A stretch of 64,000 nt of DNA from positions 1-64,000 of the forward strand of contig NZ_RYZH01000014.1 of assembly GCF_003977685.1 (NCBI RefSeq), read 5' to 3'. The notes under the pieces are model-generated. The model did not search any database, was not told where the DNA came from, and worked only from the letters and a program-made list of their open reading frames with translations. This stretch comes from Tautonia sociabilis. GTDB taxonomy: Bacteria; Planctomycetota; Planctomycetia; Isosphaerales; Isosphaeraceae. Positions 23,623 through 33,097 of the stretch are shown one piece after another (position 1 is the first letter of the stretch; each line of letters begins with the position of its first letter). A program made the translations under genes and the position numbers.

Positions 23623-26502
23623 ATGGCTCGATCGCGCTACATTGTTGGCATCGACCTGGGCACGACCAACTGCGCCGTCGCCTTCGTGGACACGAAGGGC
23701 CGCGCCCGGCCGACGGCCGATCTCCGGCCGTTCCCGGTGCCGCAGCTTGTCGCGCCGGGGGAGGTGGCGTCGAGGCCGATGCTCCCCTCCTTCCTCTACC
23801 TGCCGGCGGGGCCGGAATTGCCGCCGGGGGCGGCCCGGCTGCCTTGGGATCCGGACGCCGATCGGATCGTTGGGGAGTTCGCCCGGTCGCAGGGGGCTCG
23901 GGTGCCGGCTCGACTGGTCGCCAGCGCCAAGAGCTGGCTCTGCCACGCCGGCGTCGACCGAGAGGCGAACATCCTGCCCTGGGGGGCGGCGGAAGACGTC
24001 CCGAAGGTTTCCCCGGTCGCCGCCTCGGCCGCGTTGCTGACCCACATCCGGGATGCCTGGAACCACGAGGTCGCCCGGGGAGACGCCTCGGCGAGGCTGG
24101 AGGCCCAGGAGATCGTCCTGACCGTGCCCGCCTCGTTCGACGAGGCGGCCCGGGAGCTGACCGTCTCGGCGGCGAAGCAGGCCGGATTCTCGAACCTGAC
24201 GCTGCTGGAGGAGCCGCAGGCCGCCTTCTACTGCTGGATCGTCACCCACCAGGAGCGCTGGCAGTCGCAGGTCAAGGCGGGGGAGCTGATCCTGGTCTGC
24301 GACATCGGCGGCGGCACGACGGACTTCAGCCTGATCACCGTGGTCGAGTCGCCCACCGGCCCCGGCTTCCGCCGGGTGGCCGTGGGGGACCATCTGCTGC
24401 TGGGGGGAGACAACATCGACCTGGCGCTGGCGCACCTGGTCGAGGCGAAGCTTGGCGGCGCCCGGCTCGACCCCGAGCAGTGGAGCGCCCTGCGGTACTC
24501 CTGCCGGTCGGCCAAGGAGCGACTGCTGGCCGAGGGGGGGGCGGATCGGGTGCCGGTGACGATCCCAGGCAGGGGGGCGAGGGTCATCGGCGGGAGCCTG
24601 CGGTCGGAACTGTCTCGGGAGGAGGTCCATCGGGTGGCGATCGAGGGGTTCTTCCCGGTCGTCCCCCGGGAGGCCGAGCCGGAGAAGGCCGGGAAGATCG
24701 GCTTCCAGGAGTTCGGCCTGCCGTTCGTCAGCGATCCGGCGATCCCGAAGCACCTGGCCGCCTTCCTCCGCCGCCACCGAGCCGAGGCGATCCTTCCCGA
24801 GGGCCACCCGATCGACGCCGACGGCCGACCGGCCCGGCCCGACGCGATCCTGTTCAACGGCGGGGCGCTGACCCCGGAGGTCGTCCGGCGCCGGCTCGTC
24901 GAGGTCGTTACCTCCTGGTTCCCCGATGAGCCGGACGGCTCCTACGCCCCTCGGGTGCTCGCCAACGAGTCGCTGGACCTGGCCGTCGCGCACGGGGCGG
25001 CCTATTACGGAGTGGTGCGGCGAGGCGGCGGCATCCGGATCGGAGGAGGGACGGCTCGGTCGTTCTACATCGGCCTCCAGACCGGAGACGGCGCCAACGG
25101 CACCCCCTGGCTCTGCACCGTGCCGAGGGACGCCCAGGAGGGGGACGAGTTCCATATCGCCGACCGCTCCTTCGAGTTGCTGGTTGACCGCCCGGTGCTC
25201 TTCCCGCTGGCGAGCAGCTCGGTGCGCCCGCAGGACCGGCCGGGGGACCTGGTGCCGGAGAACCCGGACTCGATCCTCGGCCTGCCGCCGCTGGCGAGCG
25301 TGATGCGAGTCGGGCGCAAGGCCAAGGCCGAGCGGGTGCCGGTGGAACTGGCCGCGAGGGTGACGGAGGTGGGGACGCTGGAGCTGTGGTGCCAGTCTCG
25401 GTCGGACGACCGGCGCTGGCGGTTGCAGATCCAGTTCCGCAACCCCGACGGGTCCGGCCCGTCGTCGCCGTCGTCGTCGCCAGCCGGTGCCGAGGACGGC
25501 GCCGAGCAAGACGTGCTGGAACAATCGCTTGTCGATGCGGCGGTCGCCGCGGTCAGGGCCGCCTTCGAGACGCCCGATCCGCAGGCCGAGTTCGGCGCCG
25601 CCCGGCTGGTCAAGCGGCTGGAGGACGTCCTTGAGCTGCCGAGGGACGACTGGCCGCCCTCGGCCCTGCGCGCCCTCTGGGAGCCGCTCCGGGAGGCCGC
25701 CGCCGAGCGCAAGCGATCCCCCCGGCACGAGCAGCGCTGGCTGAACCTGGCCGGCTACTGCCTGCGGCCGGGCGTCGGCTTCCCGATGGACCCGGTGCGG
25801 ATCAAGGCCCTGTGGCCGACCTTCCACCAGGGGGTGTCGCATCCGAAGGATGTGCAGTGCTGGGTCGAGTGGTGGGTGCTCTGGCGTCGCGTGGCGGCGG
25901 GCCTGAACCGGGCGCACCACGATGAGATCTACCGCCGGCTCGCTCCGTTCCTGCTGCCGGGCAAGGGAGGGGTTGGCCCGGCGGCCAAGAAGCTGAACCG
26001 GCCGAAGCCGGAGCCGCACGAGCTGGCCGAGATGTGGCGCTGCGCCGCCGCGCTGGAGCGGCTGGAGCCGTCGCGGAAGGTCGCGCTGGGAGACGTGCTG
26101 GCCAGGGTCGTCGGCCGCCCCCAGGCGCCGAGGTCGGCGAGCTGGTGCCTGGGCCGGCTCGGCGCCCGGGTGCCGCTGTACGGGCCGGCGAACACGGCCG
26201 TCTCCCGGGAGGTGGCCGGACGGTGGGCCGAGGTGTTGCTGGGGGTGGAGCCGAGTTCGGAGAGGGAAACTGAAGACCTGGTCTTCGCCCTCTCCCAGAT
26301 CGGCCGCGTCTCGTCCGACCGGGCTCGGGACCTCGACGAGGAGCTTCGCCTCCAGGTGATCCGTCGACTCGAGGCCCTCGGGGCCGATGAGGAGACGATC
26401 CGCCCGGTGCGGGAGTTCCACGAGCTGAGGTCGAAGGCCCAGGGAGTCGCGCTGGGCGATGCCCTGCCGGTGGGGCTGAGGCTGGTGGGGGATGAGGGCT
26501 GA
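23623..26502 (+). CDS. Hsp70 (DnaK)-family protein with long C-terminal domain
   Basis: A 959-residue protein. The N-terminal ATPase domain has the phosphate-1 loop GIDLGTTN (9-16), phosphate-2 DIGGGTTDFSL (227-237) and an adenosine segment ILFNGGALTPEV (about 409-420). The canonical DnaK substrate-binding domain is replaced by a larger region of about 450 residues with arginine/glutamate/leucine-rich helices. This resembles the second class of Hsp70-like proteins found in planctomycetes and proteobacteria (DUF3731-type, from memory). Chaperone activity is likely but unproven. No DnaJ or GrpE is adjacent. The ATG is well placed before the conserved start; a TAGAAT lies 79 bases upstream. Confidence 0.85.
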   Translation: MARSRYIVGIDLGTTNCAVAFVDTKGRARPTADLRPFPVPQLVAPGEVASRPMLPSFLYLPAGPELPPGAARLPWDPDADRIVGEFARSQGARVPARLVASAKSWLCHAGVDREANILPWGAAEDVPKVSPVAASAALLTHIRDAWNHEVARGDASARLEAQEIVLTVPASFDEAARELTVSAAKQAGFSNLTLLEEPQAAFYCWIVTHQERWQSQVKAGELILVCDIGGGTTDFSLITVVESPTGPGFRRVAVGDHLLLGGDNIDLALAHLVEAKLGGARLDPEQWSALRYSCRSAKERLLAEGGADRVPVTIPGRGARVIGGSLRSELSREEVHRVAIEGFFPVVPREAEPEKAGKIGFQEFGLPFVSDPAIPKHLAAFLRRHRAEAILPEGHPIDADGRPARPDAILFNGGALTPEVVRRRLVEVVTSWFPDEPDGSYAPRVLANESLDLAVAHGAAYYGVVRRGGGIRIGGGTARSFYIGLQTGDGANGTPWLCTVPRDAQEGDEFHIADRSFELLVDRPVLFPLASSSVRPQDRPGDLVPENPDSILGLPPLASVMRVGRKAKAERVPVELAARVTEVGTLELWCQSRSDDRRWRLQIQFRNPDGSGPSSPSSSPAGAEDGAEQDVLEQSLVDAAVAAVRAAFETPDPQAEFGAARLVKRLEDVLELPRDDWPPSALRALWEPLREAAAERKRSPRHEQRWLNLAGYCLRPGVGFPMDPVRIKALWPTFHQGVSHPKDVQCWVEWWVLWRRVAAGLNRAHHDEIYRRLAPFLLPGKGGVGPAAKKLNRPKPEPHELAEMWRCAAALERLEPSRKVALGDVLARVVGRPQAPRSASWCLGRLGARVPLYGPANTAVSREVAGRWAEVLLGVEPSSERETEDLVFALSQIGRVSSDRARDLDEELRLQVIRRLEALGADEETIRPVREFHELRSKAQGVALGDALPVGLRLVGDEG

Positions 26503-26532
26503 GGGGAAGGGGAGCCGATCTCGAGGAGAGTT

Positions 26533-26740
26533 GCAGAGTTGCAGAGACGCAGAGTTGCAGAGACGCAGAGTTGCAGGGACGCAGAGTTGCAGGGACGCAG
26601 AGTTGCAGGGACGCAGAGTTGCAGGGACGCAGAGGTGCAGGGACGCAGAGGTGCAGAGACGCAGAGGTGCAGGGACGCAGAGGTGCAGAGACGCAGAGTT
26701 GCAGAGTTGCGGAAACGCGGCGTCGCAGAGCGGCAGGGCC
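26533..26740 (+). repeat. Octamer tandem array 1 (GCAGAGTT/GCAGAGAC), 26 units
   Basis: Twenty-six contiguous 8-base units, mostly alternating GCAGAGTT and GCAGAGAC or GCAGGGAC and becoming degenerate at the right end (GCGGAAAC, GCAGAGCG). Because 8 is not a multiple of 3, all frames cycle through the repeat and remain open. The array is not coding in any credible way. It sits immediately after the Hsp70-family gene. Confidence 0.85.
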
Positions 26741-26805
26741 GAGGGTCGCAGGGTCACAGAGAAGAGGATGAGCGAGTGTCGATCGAGTCCGACTCCGTCG
26801 GCGAC

Positions 26806-27107
26806 CTCTGCCTCTCCTCCTCTCCGCCTCTCCTCCTCTCCGCCACTCCGCCTCTCCTCCTCTCCGCCACTCCTCCTCTCCGCCACTCCGCCACTCCTCC
26901 TCTCCGCCACTCCGCCACTCCTCCTCTCCGCCACTCCGCCACTCCTCCTCTCCGCCACTCCTCCTCTCCGCCACTCCTCCTCTCCGCCACTCCGCCATTC
27001 TGCCATTCTTTCATTCTGCCACTCTTTTTTTGCCATTCTTTCATTCTGCTGCTCTGCCATTCTGCCGTTCTGCCATTCCACCACTCCGCCACTCCGCCAC
27101 TCCGCCG
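26806..27107 (-). repeat. Octamer tandem array 2 (CTCCGCCA/CTCCTCCT/TTCTGCCA), about 38 units
   Basis: Plus-strand units CTCCGCCA, CTCCTCCT and TTCTGCCA run for 302 bases with one 14-base irregular block (around CTCTTTTTTTGCCA). Read on the minus strand the unit is TGGCGGAG or TGGCAGAA, similar to array 1 (TTGCAGAG), so the two arrays face each other as a large imperfect inverted repeat. The polypyrimidine tract ends about 110 bases before mfd. Confidence 0.85.
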
Positions 27108-27165
27108 CGCTGCGTGAGATCGATTCGGGTCTCAACTCCGCATGGGCGAAACCCGAGGCCCGACC

Positions 27166-27171
27166 TACAAT
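27166..27171 (+). promoter_or_regulatory. Candidate -10 element for mfd
   Basis: TACAAT, 49 bases before the mfd ATG and just downstream of the octamer arrays. No -35 match at the usual distance. Confidence 0.35.
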
Positions 27172-27214
27172 AGCCCGGTCTACCTCCGTCGCCCTGCCGA
27201 TCATCGAGGGACTG

Positions 27215-30200
27215 ATGGCCGATGCCCCCGCCCCGACGCTTGCCCCGCCGCGCTCGCTGAGGGACCTGACCCGGCTGATCCAGCACTCGGACGGCTTCCC
27301 CGAGGTGCTCGCCGCCCTGAAGAACGGGAAGGGGGGGGCGATCGACGGCGCCTGGGGGTCGGCCGCTCCGCTGGCGGCGGCGGCGCTGGCCTGGCACGCG
27401 CCGGGGCCGATGCTGGTGGTCATCCCTCACGTCGGCGACCTGGACGACTTTGCCGAGGACCTGGCCGCCTTCGCGGGGGTGTCGGTCGAGACGTTGCCCG
27501 CCTGGGAACGCCCGCCGAGCGAGGCGACGGCCGGCGACGAGCTCCTTGCTCGCCGGCTCCGGGTGGCTCGGCGGTTCCTGGACGATCCGCCCCGGGTCGT
27601 CGTTGCGTCGATGCAGGCGCTGATGCAGCCGGTGCCGACCCCGGCGGCGCTGGCGAAGGCGACGAGGTCGCTCCGGGTGGGCGAGACGGTTCCGGTGGAG
27701 GGGCTGATCGCCTGGCTGGTCGACCGGGGGATGACTCGGGTCGAGGTGGTGGAGGTCGCCGGGGAGTTCAGCCTCCGGGGGGGGATCCTGGACGTCTTCC
27801 CCCTGGATCGGGCGGAGCCGGTGCGGATCGAGTTCTTCGGGGATGACGTGGAGTCGATCCGGCCGTTCGACCCGGAGTCGCAGCGGTCGCTCGGGGGGCT
27901 GGAGGCGGTGGCGCTGACGGCGCCTTCGGCGGCGTCGAACACCGAGCCGGAGGCGTTGGGCCACCTGGCGGACTACCTCCCGGAGGGGGGCTGGGTGGCG
28001 CTGGTCGAGCCGGAGGACCTGAAGGAGCAGGGGGGGCACTACCTGGCCCGGGTCGAGCGGCGTCGGGGGCTGTTCACCGTCGAGGGGACCTTCCGGAGGC
28101 TGACGGAGCGGCCGTCGATCGCGCTGTCGGCGGTGGCGTCGAGCAGCCTGGAGACGACGTGCCGCTTGCGGGTGGAGAGCGTCGAGCGGTTCTCGGGAGA
28201 GCTGGCGAAGGTGAAGGCCGAGCTCGAGTCGGCCTCGGCGGGGCACCGGGTGCTGATCGCCTGCCACAACGCGGCGGAGGTCGAGCGGCTGGGAGAGGTG
28301 TTCGCCGACACCGGGCTCGTCCGAGAGGGGCGGCTGGAGCTGACCCTGGGGCGGGTGCGGTCGGGATTCCACCTGATCGACGCCGGCTTGCTTGTCATCG
28401 GCGATCATGAGTTGTTCGACCGGGCCGAGGTGCGCCGGGGAACCGGCCGCAGGAGGTACGAGAGCCGAGCGATCGACAGTTTCCTGGATCTGAATGAAGG
28501 GGATCTGGTCGTCCACGTCAACCACGGGATCGCTCGGTATCGCGGGCTTCAGTTGGTGGACAAGGAGAAGGGGGCCGGGTACGCCGAGGAGCAGCTTGTC
28601 CTGGAGTTCGCCGAGGGGACCCGGCTGTATGTGCCGATCGCGACGATCGACCTGGTGCAGAAGTACGTCGGCGGCGGGAAGGCGGACCCTCCGCTGTCGA
28701 AGATCGGGTCGTCGGCGTGGGAGAAGCGGAAGCGGCGAGTGGCCGAGGCCGTCGTCGACCTGGCCCAGGATCTCATTCAGATCCAGGCGCAGCGGGCCAG
28801 CTCGCCGGGCATTGCCTATCCGGCGGAAGATTCGCACTGGCTGGCCGAGTTCGAGGCGGCCTTCCCCTACCAGGAGACGCCGGACCAGCTCTCGGCGATC
28901 GAATCCATCAAGCGAGACATGGCCCAGCCCCGGCCGATGGACCGCCTGATCTGTGGCGACGTGGGCTACGGCAAGACCGAGGTCGCCATGCGGGCCGCCT
29001 TCAAGGCGGCCGACGCGGGCAAGCAGGTCGCCGTGCTCGTGCCCACGACCGTGCTGGCCGAGCAGCATCACCGGACCTTCACTCGACGGATGGCCGAGTT
29101 CCCCTTCCGGATCGAGGTCATCAACCGCTTCCGCCCCCGGTCGGAAGTGCGGCAGGTGCTCAAGGACACGGCGGCGGGCACGGTCGACATCCTGATCGGC
29201 ACGCACCGGCTGGTTCAGAAGGACGTGGCGTTCCGGGACCTGGGCCTGATCATCATCGACGAGGAGCAGCGCTTCGGGGTCGAGGACAAGGAGTGGCTCA
29301 AGTCGCTGCGGGCCACCGTGGATATCCTCACCCTCTCAGCCACGCCGATCCCGAGAACCCTGCACATGGCCCTGTTGGGGATCCGGGACATCTCCAACCT
29401 GGAGACGCCTCCCCCGGATCGCAAGGCGATCGAGACGAGGATCACCCGGTGGGACGACGCGATGATCCGCCAGGCGATCCGCCGCGAATTGAACCGGGAC
29501 GGCCAGATCTACTTCGTGCACAACAAGGTGTACGACATCCAATCGGTCGCCGATCGCATTCAGCAGCTCGTGCCCGAGGCCCGGATCATCGTCGGCCACG
29601 GCCAGATGGCCGGCGAGGAGCTGGAGCGGGCGATGATGGCGTTTGTCCGGCACGAAGCGGACATCCTCGTCGCCACGACGATCATCGAGAGCGGCCTGGA
29701 CATCCCCAACGCCAACACCATCTTCATCCACGAGGCCGACCGCTACGGCCTGGCCGACCTGCACCAGCTCCGGGGACGGGTCGGGCGCTCCAAGAATCGC
29801 GCCTATGCCTATATGATCCTGGAGGAGAGCAAGTCGGTCACACCGAACGCGGTGAGACGGCTCAAGGCGATCGAGGAGTTCACCGATCTGGGCGCGGGGT
29901 TCAAGATCGCGCTGCGGGACCTGGAGATCCGAGGGGCGGGGAACATCCTGGGAGCGGAGCAGTCGGGACACATCGAGGCGGTCGGCTATGAACTCTATTG
30001 CTCGCTGCTCGAGGGAGCCGTCCGGTCGCTGACGGGCAAGGGGGAGCGGCCGAGGTACGACTGCTCGATCGAGCTGTCGTGGCGGGCGTACCTGCCGGCG
30101 GAGTACGTGCCGTCGCACAAGCTGAAGGTGGAGTTGTACCGTCGCGTCGGACGGCTCCGGAGCCTGGAGCGGCTGGCGGACTTCCGGCAGGAGCTGGTCG

Positions 30201-30628
30201 ACCGCTTCGGCCCTCTGCCCGAGCCGGCGGATCACCTGCTGGTCGAGGCCGAACTGCGGATCCTGGCCGAGCACTGGATGATCAACCGATTGCATGTGGA
30301 GGACGGCTTCCTCGTCCTCTCCTACCGGAACGCGAAGCGCATCCAGGCGCTGGCGAGGCAGCATCCGCCGGGGATGGTCCGCATCGTCGACGGCAAGTCG
30401 GCGTATGTCCCCCTGGGGGACGACCGGGGGCCGGCCGCCATCGCCTCGCTCGCCCGAGCCCTGCTCTCGCCGCCGAAGCCGGCCCGGGAGGCCGTCCGAA
30501 CGGAAGAGGGAGACGCGGCCGTCCCGGAGAAGGCCGCTCCGGTGTCCTCGCCCTCGGTGGCGATTCCCGCCGATCGAGCCGTCCCGGTGAGGCAGGGGCT
30601 CCAGGGGAGGACGAGGCGGAAGGCCTGA
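27215..30628 (+). CDS. mfd: Transcription-repair coupling factor Mfd
   Basis: A 1137-residue ATP-dependent DNA translocase that removes RNA polymerase stalled at lesions and recruits UvrA. In order: an N-terminal UvrB-like region; the RNA-polymerase-interacting segment (LVVHVNHGIARYRGLQLVDK); helicase domain 1 with Walker A GDVGYGKT (581-588) and Walker B DEEQ (682-685); helicase domain 2 with TTIIESGLDIPNANTIFI and HQLRGRVGRS; then the TRCF C-terminal domain. The length is standard for Mfd. The frame is open 700 bases further upstream through the octamer arrays, but the ATG at 27215 with GAGGG upstream gives the family N-terminus. Confidence 0.95.
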   Translation: MADAPAPTLAPPRSLRDLTRLIQHSDGFPEVLAALKNGKGGAIDGAWGSAAPLAAAALAWHAPGPMLVVIPHVGDLDDFAEDLAAFAGVSVETLPAWERPPSEATAGDELLARRLRVARRFLDDPPRVVVASMQALMQPVPTPAALAKATRSLRVGETVPVEGLIAWLVDRGMTRVEVVEVAGEFSLRGGILDVFPLDRAEPVRIEFFGDDVESIRPFDPESQRSLGGLEAVALTAPSAASNTEPEALGHLADYLPEGGWVALVEPEDLKEQGGHYLARVERRRGLFTVEGTFRRLTERPSIALSAVASSSLETTCRLRVESVERFSGELAKVKAELESASAGHRVLIACHNAAEVERLGEVFADTGLVREGRLELTLGRVRSGFHLIDAGLLVIGDHELFDRAEVRRGTGRRRYESRAIDSFLDLNEGDLVVHVNHGIARYRGLQLVDKEKGAGYAEEQLVLEFAEGTRLYVPIATIDLVQKYVGGGKADPPLSKIGSSAWEKRKRRVAEAVVDLAQDLIQIQAQRASSPGIAYPAEDSHWLAEFEAAFPYQETPDQLSAIESIKRDMAQPRPMDRLICGDVGYGKTEVAMRAAFKAADAGKQVAVLVPTTVLAEQHHRTFTRRMAEFPFRIEVINRFRPRSEVRQVLKDTAAGTVDILIGTHRLVQKDVAFRDLGLIIIDEEQRFGVEDKEWLKSLRATVDILTLSATPIPRTLHMALLGIRDISNLETPPPDRKAIETRITRWDDAMIRQAIRRELNRDGQIYFVHNKVYDIQSVADRIQQLVPEARIIVGHGQMAGEELERAMMAFVRHEADILVATTIIESGLDIPNANTIFIHEADRYGLADLHQLRGRVGRSKNRAYAYMILEESKSVTPNAVRRLKAIEEFTDLGAGFKIALRDLEIRGAGNILGAEQSGHIEAVGYELYCSLLEGAVRSLTGKGERPRYDCSIELSWRAYLPAEYVPSHKLKVELYRRVGRLRSLERLADFRQELVDRFGPLPEPADHLLVEAELRILAEHWMINRLHVEDGFLVLSYRNAKRIQALARQHPPGMVRIVDGKSAYVPLGDDRGPAAIASLARALLSPPKPAREAVRTEEGDAAVPEKAAPVSSPSVAIPADRAVPVRQGLQGRTRRKA

Positions 30629-31077
30629 GATCGGAGCGGAAATCGCCGATGCGTAGCCCGTTCCGGCTCGGGGAGCGATGCGGTCGGATCCGGCCCGAGG
30701 CCCAGAGAAGGTCATCGCTCAAGACGGGGCCGATCGGCATGCCGAAGGTCGCCGGAAGGGGCCGCGCAAGACCGTTCCGGCGATGGCCTTGGCCCGATCC
30801 CCGAAGTCCGGGACGATCAGCGGACTCCATCCTGGACGGCGGGTCGAGGTTTCCTCGCACGATCCCCCGGAGCCGGGCCCTCGATCCCCCCAGCGTTGTG
30901 CCGATCCTGGGGGATCGAGATCGCCGACCTTCCGGGTCGCAAGGGAGGCCAGGGGGGGAGCCTCCCCCGGCTCCGGGGCCCGGCCGCGAACCTCCTCGGC
31001 AGGCGGGGTGTCGATTCCGAAGCAAGTCGGGTCGGGCGTCGACCCGGAACACCAGGCGCCCCGGGGAGCCCCCGGCG
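30629..31077. other. Intergenic region after mfd; no gene seen
   Basis: About 450 bases. Overlapping open frames in all phases have shadow-like arginine/proline/glycine composition. No RNA gene or repeat was recognised. Confidence 0.4.
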
Positions 31078-31266
31078 ATGGCATCGGAGAAGACGCGGCG
31101 CAAGCGGGACGCGGTAGCCCGGAAGCGCGACGGCGGCAAGCCCGCCGCCGCCAGGGATGGCGACCGGCGCGACAAGCAGTTCGGCCCGATGGTGCGAAAG
31201 GTCCTGGAGGCCAAGCGGAAGGTCCAGGACTGGACGATCGACGACGGGCCGCCGCCGGGAGCCTGA
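31078..31266 (+). CDS. Small, highly charged hypothetical protein
   Basis: A 62-residue frame starting ATG at 31078: very basic at first (MASEKTRRKRDAVARKRDGG), then FGPMVRKVLEAKRKVQDWTI and an acidic/proline end. The charge pattern and the KVLEAKRKVQDWTIDD segment look like a real small protein, possibly nucleic-acid binding, but no family is recognised. It is followed by the LEPR-XLL gene. The same frame is open far upstream without protein-like sequence. Confidence 0.4.
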   Translation: MASEKTRRKRDAVARKRDGGKPAAARDGDRRDKQFGPMVRKVLEAKRKVQDWTIDDGPPPGA

Positions 31267-31449
31267 AGGGACCGGGGAGAGGTCGCCGCAGGACGCGCTT
31301 GACCGCGACGGATCGCCGCGATACCGTACGCAATCGGCCCGATCGGGCCGGGGTCGCTCGTCGCGTCCGCCGAGAGGCGGGCGAGGATGTCGAGGGGCAC
31401 CCCCGGCTCTCGGAAGGGATCGGGGCCGGGACTCAAGGAGGAGACGACG

Positions 31450-33063
31450 ATGCCGACGCACGACCGTCGGGATGCCGCCGGGCGCCGGGCCGGTTCTCGG
31501 GGCCCGAAGATCCTGCGGTTCGAGCCGCTGGAGGGTCGCCAGTTGCTCTCCGCCGCGGCCGAGGCCGCCGCGGCCGGGGCCAAGGCCCCGGACCTGGTCG
31601 CCGTCTCGTTCCGGGCCGACCCCTATGGGGACTGGGGCACCGGCCTGACCGTCGCCGGCACGATCCGGAACCAAGGGGACGCGGACGCCTCCTCCCCCTT
31701 CAAGGTTGATGTTTACGTCTCGACCTCGGCCGACCGCTCGACCGGCGCCGTCCGGGTGGGCTCGATCTCCTTCGACGGCCTCGGGGCCGGCGCCGACGCG
31801 AACTTCGAGCAGGAGGTCGACCTGCCGCCGACCGCCCTGGCCGGCGTCGGCCAGGACGGGGCGGTGCACATCGGCCTGGTCGTCGACGCCGGGGACGCGA
31901 TCCCCGAGTCGAACTCGGCGAATAACCTCGACCTGGGGCCGGGGATCGACTCGACAACCGTGCTGATCGTCCCCGACCAGCCGGCGAGCTTGGCCATCCG
32001 GTCGTTGCGCCTGGACAAGACCTCGCTGGAATGGGGAGACACGGTCCAGGTCACCGCTCGGGTCGAGAACACGCTGGGGGGCCCGGCGCCGGCGTCGACG
32101 GTGCGGGTCGTCCTCACGCCGCCGAACGTGGCGGTTGGCTCGGGAAACGAGGTGACCTTGGTTGGCGACCTCGAGGTGCCGGAACTGCTGCCGTACCAGT
32201 CGGTTGACGTGGTCGGGACGGTCCGGTTGCCCGACGGCCCTCCGCTGAGGTTCCCCGAGGCGGGCGGGTTTATCGCCCGGGCGGTCGCCGACGCCGACCA
32301 CGACGTCAACCCGACGCTCGCCCCGCCGGCCCCGCAGGGCCGGGGGATCGACTGGGACGTCGTCTCGATCGCGCCCGACCCGGCCGCCAAGCCGGCCAAC
32401 CCGAACGCCCCTCGGCCCGACCTGGCCGCCGGCAGCGTGCTGACCCCGGGCGCCACCCTGACCTGGGGAGGGACCTTCCAGGTCTCCTCGACGATCACCA
32501 ACCAGGGGAACGCCGACGCCGGGCCGATCACCCTCCGCTACCTGCTCGGCGGCCCGAACGGGGAACTGACCAACGCCCTGGTCCTGGGAGACTCCCGGAT
32601 CGATCCCGGCCTGCCGGCCGGCGCCTCGACTACCGTGACCCAGACGCTGAAGCTGCCCGGGAAGCTCCCCTTCGGCGTTCCGCTCGGCGACGGGCTGGGA
32701 CGGATCATCGTCCAGGTCGACCCGGACAACGTCATCGATGAGGCCGACGAGGCCGATAACGCCGCCGGCTCGGCGGCAATGACGATCAGTCTGCCCACCC
32801 TCCAGGCCCCCGAGAGCCCCTTCCCCTCCTCTCCGACCCCAACCCCGACGCCGACCCCAACCCCGACGCCGACCCCGTCGCGACCCAACCAGCCCCCCAC
32901 CGCCCGGCCGGATCAGCAGCAGCGGATCCAGGCGTATCGGGCCCGGTTGGAGGCCTTCCGCCAGCAGTTAGAGCAGCGCCGGCAGCAACTCATCGCCCGA
33001 AACCGCGATCGCCCCTCCCCAACGCCAAGGGGGCCGAGAGGAACCCCGTGGAACCAGGCCTGA
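31450..33063 (+). CDS. LEPR-XLL surface protein with CARDB domains
   Basis: A 537-residue exported protein. The N-terminus carries FEPLEGRQLL (24-33), the LEPR-XLL-type signal found on planctomycete surface proteins. Two or three CARDB-like beta-sandwich domains follow; typical segments are GTIRNQGDADASSPFKVDVY, DAGDAIPESNSANN and STITNQGNADAGPITLRYLL with VDPDNVIDEADEADN. CARDB modules are adhesion-like. The C-terminus has a run of Thr-Pro repeats and a glutamine/arginine-rich helix. The ATG at 31450 has a near-perfect AAGGAGGAG 6-14 bases upstream, so it is preferred to the in-frame ATG at 31387. Confidence 0.85.
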   Translation: MPTHDRRDAAGRRAGSRGPKILRFEPLEGRQLLSAAAEAAAAGAKAPDLVAVSFRADPYGDWGTGLTVAGTIRNQGDADASSPFKVDVYVSTSADRSTGAVRVGSISFDGLGAGADANFEQEVDLPPTALAGVGQDGAVHIGLVVDAGDAIPESNSANNLDLGPGIDSTTVLIVPDQPASLAIRSLRLDKTSLEWGDTVQVTARVENTLGGPAPASTVRVVLTPPNVAVGSGNEVTLVGDLEVPELLPYQSVDVVGTVRLPDGPPLRFPEAGGFIARAVADADHDVNPTLAPPAPQGRGIDWDVVSIAPDPAAKPANPNAPRPDLAAGSVLTPGATLTWGGTFQVSSTITNQGNADAGPITLRYLLGGPNGELTNALVLGDSRIDPGLPAGASTTVTQTLKLPGKLPFGVPLGDGLGRIIVQVDPDNVIDEADEADNAAGSAAMTISLPTLQAPESPFPSSPTPTPTPTPTPTPTPSRPNQPPTARPDQQQRIQAYRARLEAFRQQLEQRRQQLIARNRDRPSPTPRGPRGTPWNQA

Positions 33064-33071
33064 GTCCCGAG

Positions 33072-33097
33072 CGATCGATCGATCGATCGATCAATCA
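33072..33097. repeat. CGAT tetranucleotide repeat
   Basis: About five CGAT units followed by CAATCA directly after the CARDB gene stop. A simple repeat with potential for slippage; no coding role. Confidence 0.7.

Noticed and set aside
26533..27107. CRISPR array
   Set aside because: The repeats are contiguous 8-base units without unique spacers and there are no cas genes.
26492..27214. N-terminal extension of Mfd through the octamer arrays
   Set aside because: The translation is pure repeat in shifting frames, and the Mfd family N-terminus begins at 27215 with a good ribosome binding site.
22906..27423. A 1505-codon open frame on the minus strand
   Set aside because: Only the last 161 codons (from 23391) look like a protein; the rest is antisense to the Hsp70-like gene and octamer arrays, with proline/arginine-rich shadow composition.
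33072..33097. CGAT repeat as a regulatory or phase-variation element
   Set aside because: It follows a stop codon and is far from the next gene; nothing supports a role.
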